Shown here in pieces: positions 27,299 to 36,599 of a stretch of 64,000 bases of DNA. The stretch is from Paraburkholderia sp. BL25I1N1 (GTDB lineage Bacteria > Pseudomonadota > Gammaproteobacteria > Burkholderiales > Burkholderiaceae), in assembly GCF_003002025.1 (NCBI RefSeq), contig NZ_PVZB01000014.1:186001-250000 (forward strand). The letters are read 5' to 3'. Under the pieces are notes generated by a model. It was not told the DNA's origin, made no database searches, and was given only the letters and a program-made list of their open reading frames with translations. Each line of letters starts with the position of its first letter. Position 1 is the stretch's first letter. Made by a program: the position numbers and the translations under genes.

Positions 27299-28416
27299 CC
27301 GACGATCCGCAAACCCGAGCGACCATCACGCTCGCGCGCAACGTCGAGCTCCAACTGGGAAATACTCAGCCGGTCTTGCCCGTCATGGTGTCGTACACCT
27401 GCAATCTGTCGCTCGGCGACACGCCCACCATCCTCGCCAATGCCGACGCTCACGCGCACAGTTTTTCCAACTACATTCTGGCGCTCAACATCGCGACGGA
27501 GGCCATCGACAGCGACCACCCGGTCCCTGCGGGTTTTATCGTGAACCCTGAACTTCTCGGCGCTTGCCAGCAAGCCAACTTCGGGGCGACCTACCCGATG
27601 CCGGTGCGCGAGCCGTTACAGCAAGCACTCGACCATTGGTCGATCAAGGCGGCCATTCCCGACGACATCGCCGAGAACATAGCCGGCTACGTGCTCGCGG
27701 TGAACTGGCTGACGCGCACGGTCGCGCCCAGCGTGACGTTCGGCTGGCAGATCAATCTGTGGGGTGTCGGCTACTCGGAATGGATCTACGACGACGGCAT
27801 CGATCCGGCTCAGAAGGCGCAACAAACCGCGGACTATGTGACGAGCCTCGGCGTCTACGATGCGCCCTACGAGCCCGACTTCCTGGCGATCGACCGGTAC
27901 GAAGCCGACGACTTCACGCAGCGCGCCTATGTGAATGGCTACTGCTACGGCCCTCGCGAATGGGACCGCTACTTCGATTTCTGCAAGGCAGTCAGCCGCG
28001 CGCTTAAATTGCCGGTGATGCCATGGCAGATGCCCGCGAGCCGCATTCCGAACACGACCGATCCGGTCGCGACGGATTTCGACTCCCAACACTGGGGGAC
28101 GGGCGGCAGTTGCCTGCTGGGCGATCCTGCGATCGGCTCCAATTACGAGAACGTGCATCCCACCATTCTCGCGTTGCAATTTCCGGAGGCGTTCCAGCAA
28201 TACATGGGGGCCACCGCCGAGGACATGTTCATCCGCTCCGAACCATTCGACATTTCGAACCCTCTGTACGGCGACTTCCCGTTGCGAGGTATCTTCAGCG
28301 TGCTGCTCGGGGGTGGCGCGACGACCGGCATCGTTTCCGCAATCGGTAATCCGGAGCCGTGGGCAAGACAGAAACTGAATGCCTACATGAACCAGCCGAT
28401 CACGTTCGATCAATAA
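27274..28416 (+). CDS. C-terminal part of the same frameshifted protein; putative TIM-barrel (glycoside hydrolase-like) domain
   Basis: About 380 codons continuing from the upstream piece in the -1 frame; if translated alone the first good ATG is at 27385. Segments FGWQINLWG, FLAIDRYEADDF, LPVMPWQMPASRIP and ILALQFPEAF look like successive barrel strands ending in acidic or aromatic residues, a pattern typical of glycoside hydrolases. No family can be named from memory. GC and codon use match the neighbours. A bidirectional terminator follows, so the gene is monocistronic. Confidence 0.6.
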   Translation, partial: AGDSSVYLTDDPQTRATITLARNVELQLGNTQPVLPVMVSYTCNLSLGDTPTILANADAHAHSFSNYILALNIATEAIDSDHPVPAGFIVNPELLGACQQANFGATYPMPVREPLQQALDHWSIKAAIPDDIAENIAGYVLAVNWLTRTVAPSVTFGWQINLWGVGYSEWIYDDGIDPAQKAQQTADYVTSLGVYDAPYEPDFLAIDRYEADDFTQRAYVNGYCYGPREWDRYFDFCKAVSRALKLPVMPWQMPASRIPNTTDPVATDFDSQHWGTGGSCLLGDPAIGSNYENVHPTILALQFPEAFQQYMGATAEDMFIRSEPFDISNPLYGDFPLRGIFSVLLGGGATTGIVSAIGNPEPWARQKLNAYMNQPITFDQ

Positions 28417-28423
28417 CGCGGCT

Positions 28424-28462
28424 CAAAAAAAACGGCGTGGACCTTGTCCACGCCGTTTTTTA
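28424..28462. terminator. Bidirectional terminator between the split gene and clpA
   Basis: AACGGCGTGG and CCACGCCGTT form a perfect stem with a 7-nt loop, with an eight-base A-run on the left and a T-run on the right, between convergent genes. Confidence 0.9.
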
Positions 28463-28481
28463 TCAGTACTACCTCGTAAGT

Positions 28482-30779
28482 TTACTCGACTTCCACTGCT
28501 TCCGGATTCGGATTGCGCGGCGCCGGATGTTCGTCGAAGGTCAACTGCACCTTGTCTTCGGCATCCACGTCGACCGTCACGCGGCCGCCGTTCATCAGCT
28601 TGCCGAACAACAGCTCGTCGGCCAGTGCACGACGGATCGTGTCCTGGATCAGACGCTGCATCGGCCGCGCGCCCATCAGCGGATCGAAGCCGTGTTTGGC
28701 GAGATGCTTGCGCAGCGCGTCGGTGAAGAGCGCATCGACCTTTTTCTCGTGCAACTGATCTTCCAGTTGCATCAGGAACTTGTCGACCACGCGCATGATG
28801 ATTTCTTCATCGAGCGAACGGAAGCTGATCGTTGCGTCCAGACGGTTGCGGAACTCAGGCGTGAACATGCGCTTGATGTCGACCATTTCGTCGCCGGTTT
28901 CCCGACGGTTCGTGAAACCGATCACCGACTTGCCCATCGCCTCGGCGCCCGCGTTCGTCGTCATGATGATGATGACGTTGCGGAAATCCGCCTTGCGACC
29001 GTTGTTGTCCGTTAGCGTGCCGTGGTCCATGACCTGCAGCAGCACGTTGTAGATGTCCGGATGCGCCTTCTCGATTTCGTCGAGCAACAGCACGCAATGC
29101 GGCTTCTTCGTGACAGCTTCGGTCAGCAGACCGCCCTGGTCGAAACCGACATAGCCCGGCGGCGCGCCGATCAACCGGCTGACCGCATGACGTTCCATGT
29201 ACTCCGACATGTCGAAGCGGATCAGCTCGATACCCAGCGTGAACGCCAGTTGCTTGGCCACTTCCGTCTTGCCGACGCCAGTAGGGCCGGAGAACAGGAA
29301 CGCGCCGATCGGCTTGTCCAGCTTGCCGAGGCCCGCGCGCGCCATCTTGATCGCGGCCGACAGCGCGTCGATGGCCGGATCCTGCCCGAACACCACGCTC
29401 TTCAGATCGCGATCCAGCGTTTGCAGCTTGCTGCGATCGTCTTGCGACACGCTTTGCGGCGGGACGCGAGCGATCTTCGAGATGATTTCCTCGATCTCGT
29501 TCTTGCCGATGGTCTTCTTCTGCTTCGACTTCGGCAGGATGCGTTGCGCCGCGCCCGCTTCGTCGATCACGTCGATCGCCTTGTCCGGCAGATGACGATC
29601 CGTGATGAAGCGTGCCGACAATTCAGCCGCCGCCGACAGCGCGCCCGACGAATACTTCACGCCGTGATGCTCTTCGAACCGCGACTTCAGGCCGCGCAGG
29701 ATCGCCACCGTCTGTTCGACGGTCGGCTCGGTCACGTCGACCTTCTGGAAACGGCGCGACAAGGCCGCGTCTTTTTCGAAGATGCCGCGATATTCCGTGA
29801 ACGTAGTCGCGCCGATGCACTTCAACGTACCCGACGACAACGCCGGTTTGAGCAGGTTCGACGCGTCCAGCGTGCCGCCCGACGCAGCGCCTGCGCCGAT
29901 CAACGTATGAATTTCGTCGATGAACAGGATCGCGTGCGGACGTTCCTTCAATTCCTTGAGGACCGTCTTCAGACGCTGTTCGAAGTCGCCGCGATACTTG
30001 GTGCCGGCGAGCAGCGCGCCCATGTCGAGCGAATACACCTGGGCATCCGCGAGAATGTCCGGCACTTCGCCGCGCGTAATGCGCCACGCGAGGCCTTCGG
30101 CGATCGCCGTCTTGCCGACGCCCGCCTCACCGACTAGCAGCGGATTGTTCTTGCGGCGGCGGCACAGCACCTGGACCACGCGCTCGACTTCCGACTCGCG
30201 TCCGATCAGCGGATCGATGCGGCCGTCTTTCGCCATCTGGTTCAGGTTCTGCGTGAACTGCGCAAGCGGGGTTTCCTTCTGCGCGGCGGCTTCGTCGGAC
30301 TCGGCATTCGCGTCGCTCGCTTTCGCGGCGTCCGTGCTGCTCGTCTTGGCGATGCCGTGCGAGATGAAATTCACCACGTCCAGACGCGTCACGCCCTGCT
30401 GTTGCAGGTAGTACACCGCGTGCGAATCCTTCTCGCCGAAGATCGCCACCAGCACGTTCGCGCCGGTCACTTCCTTCTTGCCATTCGAGGTGGACTGCAC
30501 ATGCATGATCGCGCGCTGGATCACACGCTGGAAACCCAGCGTGGGCTGCGTGTCGACGTCGTCCGTGCCGGGCACGGTTGGCGTGTTGTCATGAATGAAG
30601 TTGCGCAGGTTCTGGCGCAGATCCTCGATATTGGCCGCGCATGCACGCAACACCTCCGCCGCGGTTGGATTGTCCAACAGGGCCAGCAAAAGGTGTTCGA
30701 CCGTTATGAACTCGTGCCGCGCCTGGCGTGCTTCCATGAACGCCATGTGCAGGCTGACTTCCAGTTCCTGGGCAATCAT
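28482..30779 (-). CDS. clpA: ATP-dependent Clp protease ATP-binding subunit ClpA
   Basis: A 765-residue AAA+ unfoldase that feeds substrates to ClpP. It has the N-terminal Clp_N repeat domain ([18 protein letters not shown]), D1 with GEAGVGKTA and D2 with [15 protein letters not shown], plus the IGFTNR loop region typical of ClpA (the IGL/F motif for ClpP docking). The C-terminus is acidic. GGAGGA lies before [10 protein letters not shown]. The start overlaps the clpS stop by four bases (ATGA), indicating translational coupling with its adaptor. Confidence 0.97.
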
Positions 30780-31090
30780 GCTTCCTCCATCACACACTGC
30801 AGCGGATGCCCGGCCTGCCGTGCGTGGGTAACGACTTGCTCGACTTTGGTCGACGCGATGTCCCGCGTATAGACCCCACAAACTCCCCTGCCCTCGCGAT
30901 GCACCTTCAACATTACCTGTGTTGCGGTTTCACGATCTTTATTGAAATATTCCTGCACGACCATCACGACAAATTCCATTGGCGTGAAGTCGTCATTCAG
31001 CAGCACCACCTTGTACATGGATGGCGGCTTGAGCTTTTTCTCCTGCCGCTCCAGTACGGTGCCGTCCTGCTTGTCCGGGATAATCGCCAT
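30776..31090 (-). CDS. clpS: ATP-dependent Clp protease adaptor ClpS
   Basis: A 104-residue adaptor that binds N-degron substrates and delivers them to ClpA. The core shows [17 protein letters not shown] and [18 protein letters not shown], which include the ligand-pocket Asn-Asp and His residues. The first 25 residues are the flexible tail that contacts ClpA. It is the first gene of clpS-clpA and is divergent from the cold-shock gene. Confidence 0.97.
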
Positions 31091-31641
31091 ACACCCATTC
31101 TAAACAACTAGGACAGGCCCGCAATCCTGTCAAAACCCGGCCGACCGGCCGGTGAGCCCGTTCGCTATCGCCTGATGGGAGAGACCCCGCCATTGCGTGC
31201 GTTAAATCGACGAGCCGATTGCGGAGCCGGCCCCTATCCTGTGATGCCTTGCGGTCGTGTTGCACCGCAGTCGGATCGAGTATCGCACAACCTGCCTTAA
31301 CTGGCTGACGGCTCGCCCGGCCTCAACTTGAGCGGTACGCGCCGCAGAACAGCATGTGAGTCGATTATGCGACTTTTCAAGACGCCCCGCTTGCGCAACC
31401 GCACATAACGAAAGCGGGAAAAACCCTGGAAATGGCCTGTTTGCAACGCCGCGACTCCGTCTCAAAATTTTCTTGACACCCGAATAAAGAGCCTCAACAA
31501 TCAAGCTGGCACTTTTTTCACTGCGCCATAATTTCGAAAAAATGCCGATGGTGAGCTTGTGAGGAGGGAGCGGCTGCATCGCGCGGTCGTCGAGCTTTTC
31601 GAGGGCTCGTGGTAGTGACATGAGTTACAGGGGAAGTTGGA
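31091..31641. other. Divergent control region between clpS and the cold-shock gene
   Basis: No gene seen in 551 bases. The right part contains a sigma-70 promoter and a leader of roughly 130 bases before the cold-shock gene. The left part should hold the clpS promoter, which I could not place. Confidence 0.5.
31473..31501 (+). promoter_or_regulatory. Sigma-70 promoter of the cold-shock gene
   Basis: A perfect TTGACA, 17-base spacer, then AACAAT (4 of 6 matches to the -10). It predicts a leader of about 130 nt, in keeping with long cspA-type 5' leaders. Confidence 0.65.
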
Positions 31642-31848
31642 ATGGCAACTGGTACGGTCAAATGGTTCAATGACGCAAAAGGTTTCGGATTCATCACGCC
31701 TGACGAAGGTGGTGAGGATCTGTTTGCACACTTCTCGGCCATCCAGATGAATGGGTTCAAGACCCTGAAGGAAGGCCAAAAGGTGACCTTCGAGGTCGTG
31801 CAAGGCCCGAAAGGCAAACAGGCATCGAACATCCAGGCACCCGCCTGA
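31642..31848 (+). CDS. CspA-family cold-shock protein
   Basis: A 68-residue single cold-shock domain. Both RNA-binding motifs are present: KGFGFI (RNP1) and the DLFAHF segment (RNP2). Starts MATGTVKWFNDAKG, the commonest form in betaproteobacteria. It would bind single-stranded nucleic acid and melt RNA structure. The gene is alone, with its own promoter and terminator. Whether it responds to cold or is constitutive cannot be told; the family has several paralogues per genome. Confidence 0.96.
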   Translation: MATGTVKWFNDAKGFGFITPDEGGEDLFAHFSAIQMNGFKTLKEGQKVTFEVVQGPKGKQASNIQAPA

Positions 31849-31870
31849 TACTGGTCGATACCCGTCCTTT

Positions 31871-31903
31871 GAAACCCGGCTTCGTGCCGGGTTTCTTTTT
31901 TTT
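31871..31903 (+). terminator. Rho-independent terminator of the cold-shock gene
   Basis: GAAACCCGGC / GCCGGGTTTC stem with a 5-nt loop followed by eight Ts, 22 bases past the stop. Confidence 0.92.
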
Positions 31904-32051
31904 GGCGTCAGTCTCTAGTCGTGCTGACTGAACGTGCGTCCCATATATCGGGTAGAGGCTCGTTCATTGCACGCTTCCGCGCTTGCGATAACAGCCCTTC
32001 GCCGTTTTTTCTGCGCCGGGCTTCCTAGGCAAGCAGCGCCGACGCGACACC

Positions 32052-32867
32052 CTATGCGGCGATACGGCGCATCATCGCGCGCTGCGCTTCCAGGCTGCGG
32101 GCGACATCGCCTTCGTACACTGCGATTCCCTGGTGTGTCAGGTTCGAACGGGCGTCGATCGCCGGCGTGATGCCGATGCTCGCCACCAGTCGGCAGAACC
32201 AATAGTCTTCGGAAAGGTACGCCCGCGTCTCGGGATCGATACCGGTGTCGAAAAACGCATAGAAAAAGTCCGCCGCCTTGCCGGCGTCGAATTCCGGGCG
32301 GCCGACAATGCGCGAGCGGCAATGCAGTTCGGGATACGCCTCGATCAGCGCAAGAAACACTTCGCGTCGGATCAGCATGAAACCGGTCGGCGCATCGAGC
32401 GCGTCGAGGAAGCCGTCCGCGTCCGGTTCGAGCGTGTCGGAGCGCGCCACGGCCGGATACGACGCGTGCATCATCCGGAAGTCCGCGCGCGTCGAACCGG
32501 CCGGCAGCGGCTGCGCGAGACCCGCGGCGGGCCAGCCGTCGCTCTTCATCGGATAGACGCCGGCCACGACCGGCCGGTTCGCCCGCAGAAGGCGGACGAC
32601 ATCGTCGCCCTTGAAACCGATATCACTGTCGATCCACATGAGATGCGTGAAGCGATCATCGGCGAGAAACTCCGCGACCATGGTGTTGCGGGCACGTGTG
32701 ATGAGACTGTCGAAACTGTTGAAGTTCACGCGCACGCCAAAGCCGTATTGCTGCGCCAGATCGTGCAGATCCAGAAGTCCGAGCGCGTAGCCGGTGGTGA
32801 CGACCGCGCCATAGCTCGGCGTGGCGACGTAGACATTCGCGACGATGGGTGTGAGGTTCGTATTCAT
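32052..32867 (-). CDS. Glycosyltransferase-like conserved protein (GT-A fold suspected)
   Basis: 271 residues, no signal peptide. I do not know a named gene. The layout suits a GT-A nucleotide-sugar enzyme: VYVATPSYG at the first strand, SLITRARNTMVAEFL as the binding helix, and THLMWIDSDIGF with a D-x-D type acidic motif, followed by a GVYPMK loop and a late ARSNLTHQG that could supply a metal-binding His. It lies alone between the cold-shock gene and icd, with no polysaccharide genes nearby. The ribosome site is weak. The acceptor is unknown; function is inference from fold-like motifs. Confidence 0.65.
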   Translation of the reverse strand: MNTNLTPIVANVYVATPSYGAVVTTGYALGLLDLHDLAQQYGFGVRVNFNSFDSLITRARNTMVAEFLADDRFTHLMWIDSDIGFKGDDVVRLLRANRPVVAGVYPMKSDGWPAAGLAQPLPAGSTRADFRMMHASYPAVARSDTLEPDADGFLDALDAPTGFMLIRREVFLALIEAYPELHCRSRIVGRPEFDAGKAADFFYAFFDTGIDPETRAYLSEDYWFCRLVASIGITPAIDARSNLTHQGIAVYEGDVARSLEAQRAMMRRIAA

Positions 32868-33169
32868 CGTTATTGTGTTTGCATGCAGTGACGCGGCCGA
32901 GGCTCGGACAAAGTTGCGCGACCCTCGCGCCGGGCGAGCGGGCGCTCGCTGCGGCGTAACTTAACCGACGCCGTACGGCCGGCATCTCAATAACGGTTCG
33001 CAATGCCGATCACGCGCGTCACTGCCGCGCCGGCGAAGCTATAGCGCGTTTTTTCGCGGCATCGCGATGCGTTCGAACTCGCGATCCCGCGGGCAAAAAG
33101 CAAACAACCCCGGCCGCCTCACGGCGCCGGGGTTGCAAAGACGAACTAACTAGTCCAGCGCGAACCGCT
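32868..33169. other. Intergenic region between the glycosyltransferase-like gene and icd
   Basis: About 300 bases with no gene. It contains the icd terminator in its right part. The remainder should be the upstream region of the minus-strand glycosyltransferase-like gene, but no clear promoter is seen. Confidence 0.5.
33093..33135 (-). terminator. Rho-independent terminator of icd
   Basis: CAACCCCGGC / GCCGGGGTTG stem with an 11-nt loop, followed on the minus strand by a T-rich stretch, 35 bases past the icd stop. Confidence 0.85.
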
Positions 33170-34426
33170 TCACAAATTCTCGATCAGCACCTGGCCAAAG
33201 CCCGAACACGATACCTGCGTCGCGCCTTCCATCAAGCGTGCGAAGTCGTACGTAACGCGTTTTTGCAAAATCGATTTTTCCATCGATTTGATGATCAGGT
33301 CCGCCGCCTCGGTCCAGCCGAGATGGCGCAGCATCATTTCCGCCGAGAGAATTTCCGAACCCGGGTTCACGTAGTCCTTGCCCGCGTACTTCGGTGCCGT
33401 GCCGTGCGTGGCTTCGAACATCGCGACCGAATCCGACATGTTCGCGCCCGGCGCGATACCGATACCGCCGACCTGCGCGGCCAACGCATCCGATACATAG
33501 TCGCCATTCAGGTTAAGCGTGGCGATCACGTCGTATTCCGCCGGACGCAGCAGGATCTGCTGCAGGAACGCGTCGGCGATCACGTCTTTCAGGACGATGT
33601 CGCCACCGGTCTTCGGATTCTTGATCTTCATCCACGGGCCGCCGTCGATCAGTTCCGCTGCGAACTCTTTTTGCGCCAGCGCATAACCGTAGTCGCGGAA
33701 CGCGCCTTCGGTGAACTTCATGATGTTGCCCTTGTGCACCAGCGTGACCGAGCGGCGTTCGTTGTCGATCGCGTACTGGATCGCCTTGCGCACCAGACGC
33801 TCCGTGCCTTCACGCGACACCGGCTTGATGCCGATCCCCGTCGTATCCGGGAAGCGGATCTTCTTCACGCCCATCTCTTCGCGCAGGAACTTGATGACCT
33901 TCTTCGCCTGCTCGGATTCGGCCGGCCATTCGATACCGGCGTAGATGTCTTCCGAGTTTTCGCGGAAGATCACCATGTTGGTCTTTTCGGGCTCACGCAC
34001 CGGCGAAGGCACGCCCTTGAAATACTGCACCGGACGCAGACACACGTACAGGTCCAGCTCCTGGCGCAGCGCGACGTTCAGCGAACGGATGCCGCCGCCG
34101 ACCGGCGTGGTGAGCGGGCCCTTGATCGACACGACGTATTCCTTGAGCACCTGCAGCGTCTCTTCCGGCAGCCACACGTCCGGGCCATACACCTTGGTCG
34201 ATTTCTCGCCGGCGTAGATTTCCATCCAGTGGATTTTCTTCTTGCCCGCGTACGCTTTTTCAACCGCGGCGTCCACGACCTTGATCATGACCGGCGTGAT
34301 GTCGAGGCCGGTGCCGTCGCCTTCGATATACGGAATGATCGGCTGATCCGACACGTTGAGCGAAAAATCGGCGTTGACGGTGATCTTGTCACCACCGGTC
34401 GGAACCTTGATGTGCTGATACGGCAT
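33170..34426 (-). CDS. icd: Isocitrate dehydrogenase (NADP+)
   Basis: A 418-residue dimeric TCA-cycle enzyme converting isocitrate to 2-oxoglutarate. The phosphorylation-site loop FRENSEDIYAGIEW, the Lys/Tyr catalytic region (RDYGYALAQKEF) and the metal-binding NLNGDYVSDALAAQVGGIG are as in E. coli Icd; the adenine site ATHGTAPKYAGKDYVNPGS with the K-Y pair indicates NADP use. MPYQHIKVPTGG was chosen as start with GGAG upstream. It is monocistronic. An operator-like array lies about 200 bases upstream. Confidence 0.96.
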   Translation of the reverse strand: MPYQHIKVPTGGDKITVNADFSLNVSDQPIIPYIEGDGTGLDITPVMIKVVDAAVEKAYAGKKKIHWMEIYAGEKSTKVYGPDVWLPEETLQVLKEYVVSIKGPLTTPVGGGIRSLNVALRQELDLYVCLRPVQYFKGVPSPVREPEKTNMVIFRENSEDIYAGIEWPAESEQAKKVIKFLREEMGVKKIRFPDTTGIGIKPVSREGTERLVRKAIQYAIDNERRSVTLVHKGNIMKFTEGAFRDYGYALAQKEFAAELIDGGPWMKIKNPKTGGDIVLKDVIADAFLQQILLRPAEYDVIATLNLNGDYVSDALAAQVGGIGIAPGANMSDSVAMFEATHGTAPKYAGKDYVNPGSEILSAEMMLRHLGWTEAADLIIKSMEKSILQKRVTYDFARLMEGATQVSCSGFGQVLIENL

Positions 34427-34749
34427 GATCGGACTCCAGTGAAGGCTGTGCTGAAAGCTGGTGGGGAGACTGCGAAATGGGGCGCTCCTCGCTACGCGCA
34501 ATGCCGGACGACTGCAAGCGGCCTGGCCGCTATTCTAGCCCACGCGGCGGTCGCTCCGAGGCGGCAACGGCTCGGGGTTTTCCAACATGGACGAATGCGA
34601 AACGGCAAAGCGCGAGTCTTATGTCTTATATAAGATGCCGAGTATTCAGTCGCGCATGATGCTTTATTATCCCGCCATTTACGGTCGGCCCGGCGCCTCC
34701 TGGCGCTGTGGCGGCGCAAGCCTCTCTACGCCATTCTTATTTTTTTCCT
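34427..34749. other. Divergent control region between icd and rluE
   Basis: 323 bases without a gene. It holds the TCTTAT array at 34617-34635 and AT-rich stretches on both sides that could serve the two divergent promoters. No strong -35/-10 pair could be fixed. Confidence 0.5.
34617..34635. promoter_or_regulatory. Operator-like TCTTAT array upstream of icd
   Basis: TCTTAT-G-TCTTAT-ATAAGA: a perfect 12-bp palindrome TCTTATATAAGA plus one more half-site in direct repeat 7 bp away. It fits binding of a dimeric regulator, for example of the GntR class, with an accessory half-site. The regulator is not known from the sequence. Confidence 0.55.
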
Positions 34750-35319
34750 ATGCCCCTTCTCGCTCTGAACAAACCGTTCGGCACCATCTGTCAGTTCTCG
34801 CCGCACGAGACGCGCGCTTCGCTGGCCGACTGGGTCAAAGTGCCCAACGTGTATCCCGCGGGCCGGCTCGATTCCGACAGCGAAGGCCTGCTGCTTCTCA
34901 CCGACGACGGCGCATTGCAAGCGCGCATTGCCGAGCCGCGTCACAAGCTTGTCAAACGTTACTGGGCGCAAGTGGAAGGCGCTGTCGACGCGGCCACGCT
35001 GAAAAAGCTCGCACGCGGTGTCGATCTCGGCGACTATGTGACGCGCCCCTGCCGCGCCGACTATGTCGAGCCGACCGACGCGCTCTGGACACGCACACCG
35101 CCGATCCGTTTTCGCGCCGCGATACCGACCACCTGGATCGAGCTATCCATCACCGAAGGCAAGAACCGCCAGGTCCGTCGCATGACGGCCGCCGTGGGGT
35201 TCCCGACGCTTCGCTTGGTACGCGTCGGCATCGGCGCGCTCGACATTTTTTCGCTGGGGCTGCAACCGGGCGAGAGCGTCGAATTGCCACCGAAGGCGCC
35301 GTGGGAAGGCATCGCCTGA
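34750..35319 (+). CDS. rluE: 23S rRNA pseudouridine synthase, RluE family
   Basis: A 189-residue RsuA/RluE-type synthase without an S4 domain, as expected for RluE. The catalytic motif is PAGRLDSDSEGLLLLTDDG with the reactive Asp in GRLD; KLVKRYWAQVEG and ITEGKNRQVRRM are the other two family motifs. RluE modifies U2457 in E. coli 23S rRNA. The start MPLLALNKPFG was chosen because it begins at the family position. Divergent from icd. Confidence 0.9.
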   Translation: MPLLALNKPFGTICQFSPHETRASLADWVKVPNVYPAGRLDSDSEGLLLLTDDGALQARIAEPRHKLVKRYWAQVEGAVDAATLKKLARGVDLGDYVTRPCRADYVEPTDALWTRTPPIRFRAAIPTTWIELSITEGKNRQVRRMTAAVGFPTLRLVRVGIGALDIFSLGLQPGESVELPPKAPWEGIA

Positions 35320-35752
35320 TCATCCGCACAGGCGCGCCGGCTGATGATCGAATCCGCAACACGCCTGCATTCCACGCTGCGGAAAATAAGCTAACTCGTT
35401 GTATCGGCAAACAAAAGAGCGCGTGAAACAATGGCATGCGCGGGTACGCCGCAGTCTGTCGTTTGCACTAACGCAAGCGCATATAACTTTTCCATAAAAT
35501 TCACGTCAACCGGTGCGCGAGCTCAGGCGTTATTCGACGCAGATGCCGCCTAAAGCTATCCGGCATTCAGCCTTAAGGGCCTTTGTGCAAGCCGCTTTTG
35601 CGGTAGGTGCGGGCAGTCTGAGCGCTAAAGCAGACGTGTCGAAAAATTTGTCGATGCGGATGTCAACCGAAAGGTGGATGGCACGTTTACCGACATGACT
35701 CTACATATAACCGGGTCATTTGGTTAATTAACTAAAGCTGAGGATTCACAAA
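35320..35752. other. Intergenic region upstream of the Ala/Lys-rich small protein
   Basis: 433 bases with no gene I can support. A short frame at 35513-35698 exists but lacks a ribosome site and any family resemblance. The last 60 bases are AT-rich (TTAATTAACTAAAG) and end in GAGGA before the small gene, so its promoter is probably here. Confidence 0.5.
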
Positions 35753-35947
35753 ATGAACAAACTGATCGCCGCTCTGGTCGCTGGTCTCTTCGCAACGGCA
35801 GCATTCGCACAAGCTTCGGCACCGGCAGCAGCTTCGGCAGCTCCGATGGCAGCAGCTTCGTCGGCAAAGAAGACCACGAAGCACGCTCACAAGAAGTCGC
35901 ACAAGAAGGCAGCAGCAGCTGCTGCAGCTTCGGGCGCTTCGGAGTAA
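35753..35947 (+). CDS. Small exported Ala/Lys/His-rich protein, function unknown
   Basis: 64 residues. A clear Sec signal peptide (MNKLIAALVAGLFATAAFAQ, cleavage after AFA) is followed by an alanine/serine-rich segment and a basic core KKTTKHAHKKSHKK, then polyalanine. The mature part would be a 45-residue unstructured cation in the periplasm. It recalls acid-shock and similar small basic proteins but I cannot assign it. GAGGA precedes the ATG, and its own terminator follows. Codon runs of GCA and AGC make the DNA repetitive. Confidence 0.8.
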   Translation: MNKLIAALVAGLFATAAFAQASAPAAASAAPMAAASSAKKTTKHAHKKSHKKAAAAAAASGASE

Positions 35948-36002
35948 GTTTGTTGTAAAAACGCAGTCAAGAACTAGCTTCATTGCCGTTCTTACGGCGT
36001 TG

Positions 36003-36036
36003 AAAGGCAGATCACCGCAAGGCGATCTGCCTTTTT
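36003..36036 (+). terminator. Rho-independent terminator of the small Ala/Lys-rich gene
   Basis: AAAGGCAGATC / GATCTGCCTTT 11-bp stem, inner CC/GG pair and a GCAA tetraloop, then a five-T run. Confidence 0.9.
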
Positions 36037-36092
36037 GTTTTTGACGCGCTCGCGTAACATTCGCGGGTTAATTTCCAGCAAGGAGTCATGCC

Positions 36093-36599
36093 GTGCGATT
36101 TCCCATGCGCTCGTTGATTGCGCGTTTCGCTGTTGCCGTTGCGCTGCCGTTCGCCGCGTTGTCGTTCGTTGCTTCCACTGCCGCTCCTGCGCATGCGCAG
36201 CAGATGCCGGCCGGCGCCAAACAGCCCAGCGAATTTCCCCGTGCGAAACTGACGGCGGGCATGTTCGTGATCGACGCCGCCGTCGCCGCGAACGACGCGG
36301 ACCGCGAGCAAGGCCTCATGTATCGCACGAGCCTCGCGCCGAATGAAGGCATGCTGTTCGTCTTCGGCGAAAACGCCGTGCATTGCTTCTGGATGAAGAA
36401 CACGCTGATCCCGCTGTCGATCGCGTTCATCCGCGCCGACGGCACGGTCACCGACATCGACGAAATGCAAGCCGAGACCACCAATAATCACTGCCCGAAG
36501 AACAACGGCGTGTATGCGTTGGAGATGAGCAAAGGCTGGTTCACGGCGAAAGGCATCAAACCGGGAATGAAGATTCAGGGCTTGCCCGCAGCGCAATAA
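36093..36599 (+). CDS. DUF192 family exported protein
   Basis: 168 residues. Basic N-terminus, hydrophobic stretch and APAHAQ cleavage site predict export. The mature part is a DUF192 domain: REQGLMYRTSLAPNEGMLFVF, HCFWMKNTLIPLSIAFI and AVYALEM-like ending (GVYALEMSKGWF). The biochemical role of DUF192 is unknown. The start is GTG: AGGAG stands 7 bases before it, while the nearby ATG at 36088 is out of frame; an internal ATG (residue 5) is a weaker option. A terminator follows. Confidence 0.88.
   Translation: MRFPMRSLIARFAVAVALPFAALSFVASTAAPAHAQQMPAGAKQPSEFPRAKLTAGMFVIDAAVAANDADREQGLMYRTSLAPNEGMLFVFGENAVHCFWMKNTLIPLSIAFIRADGTVTDIDEMQAETTNNHCPKNNGVYALEMSKGWFTAKGIKPGMKIQGLPAAQ

Noticed and set aside
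35513..35698. Short frame upstream of the small Ala/Lys-rich gene
   Set aside because: No ribosome site, no family, weak composition.
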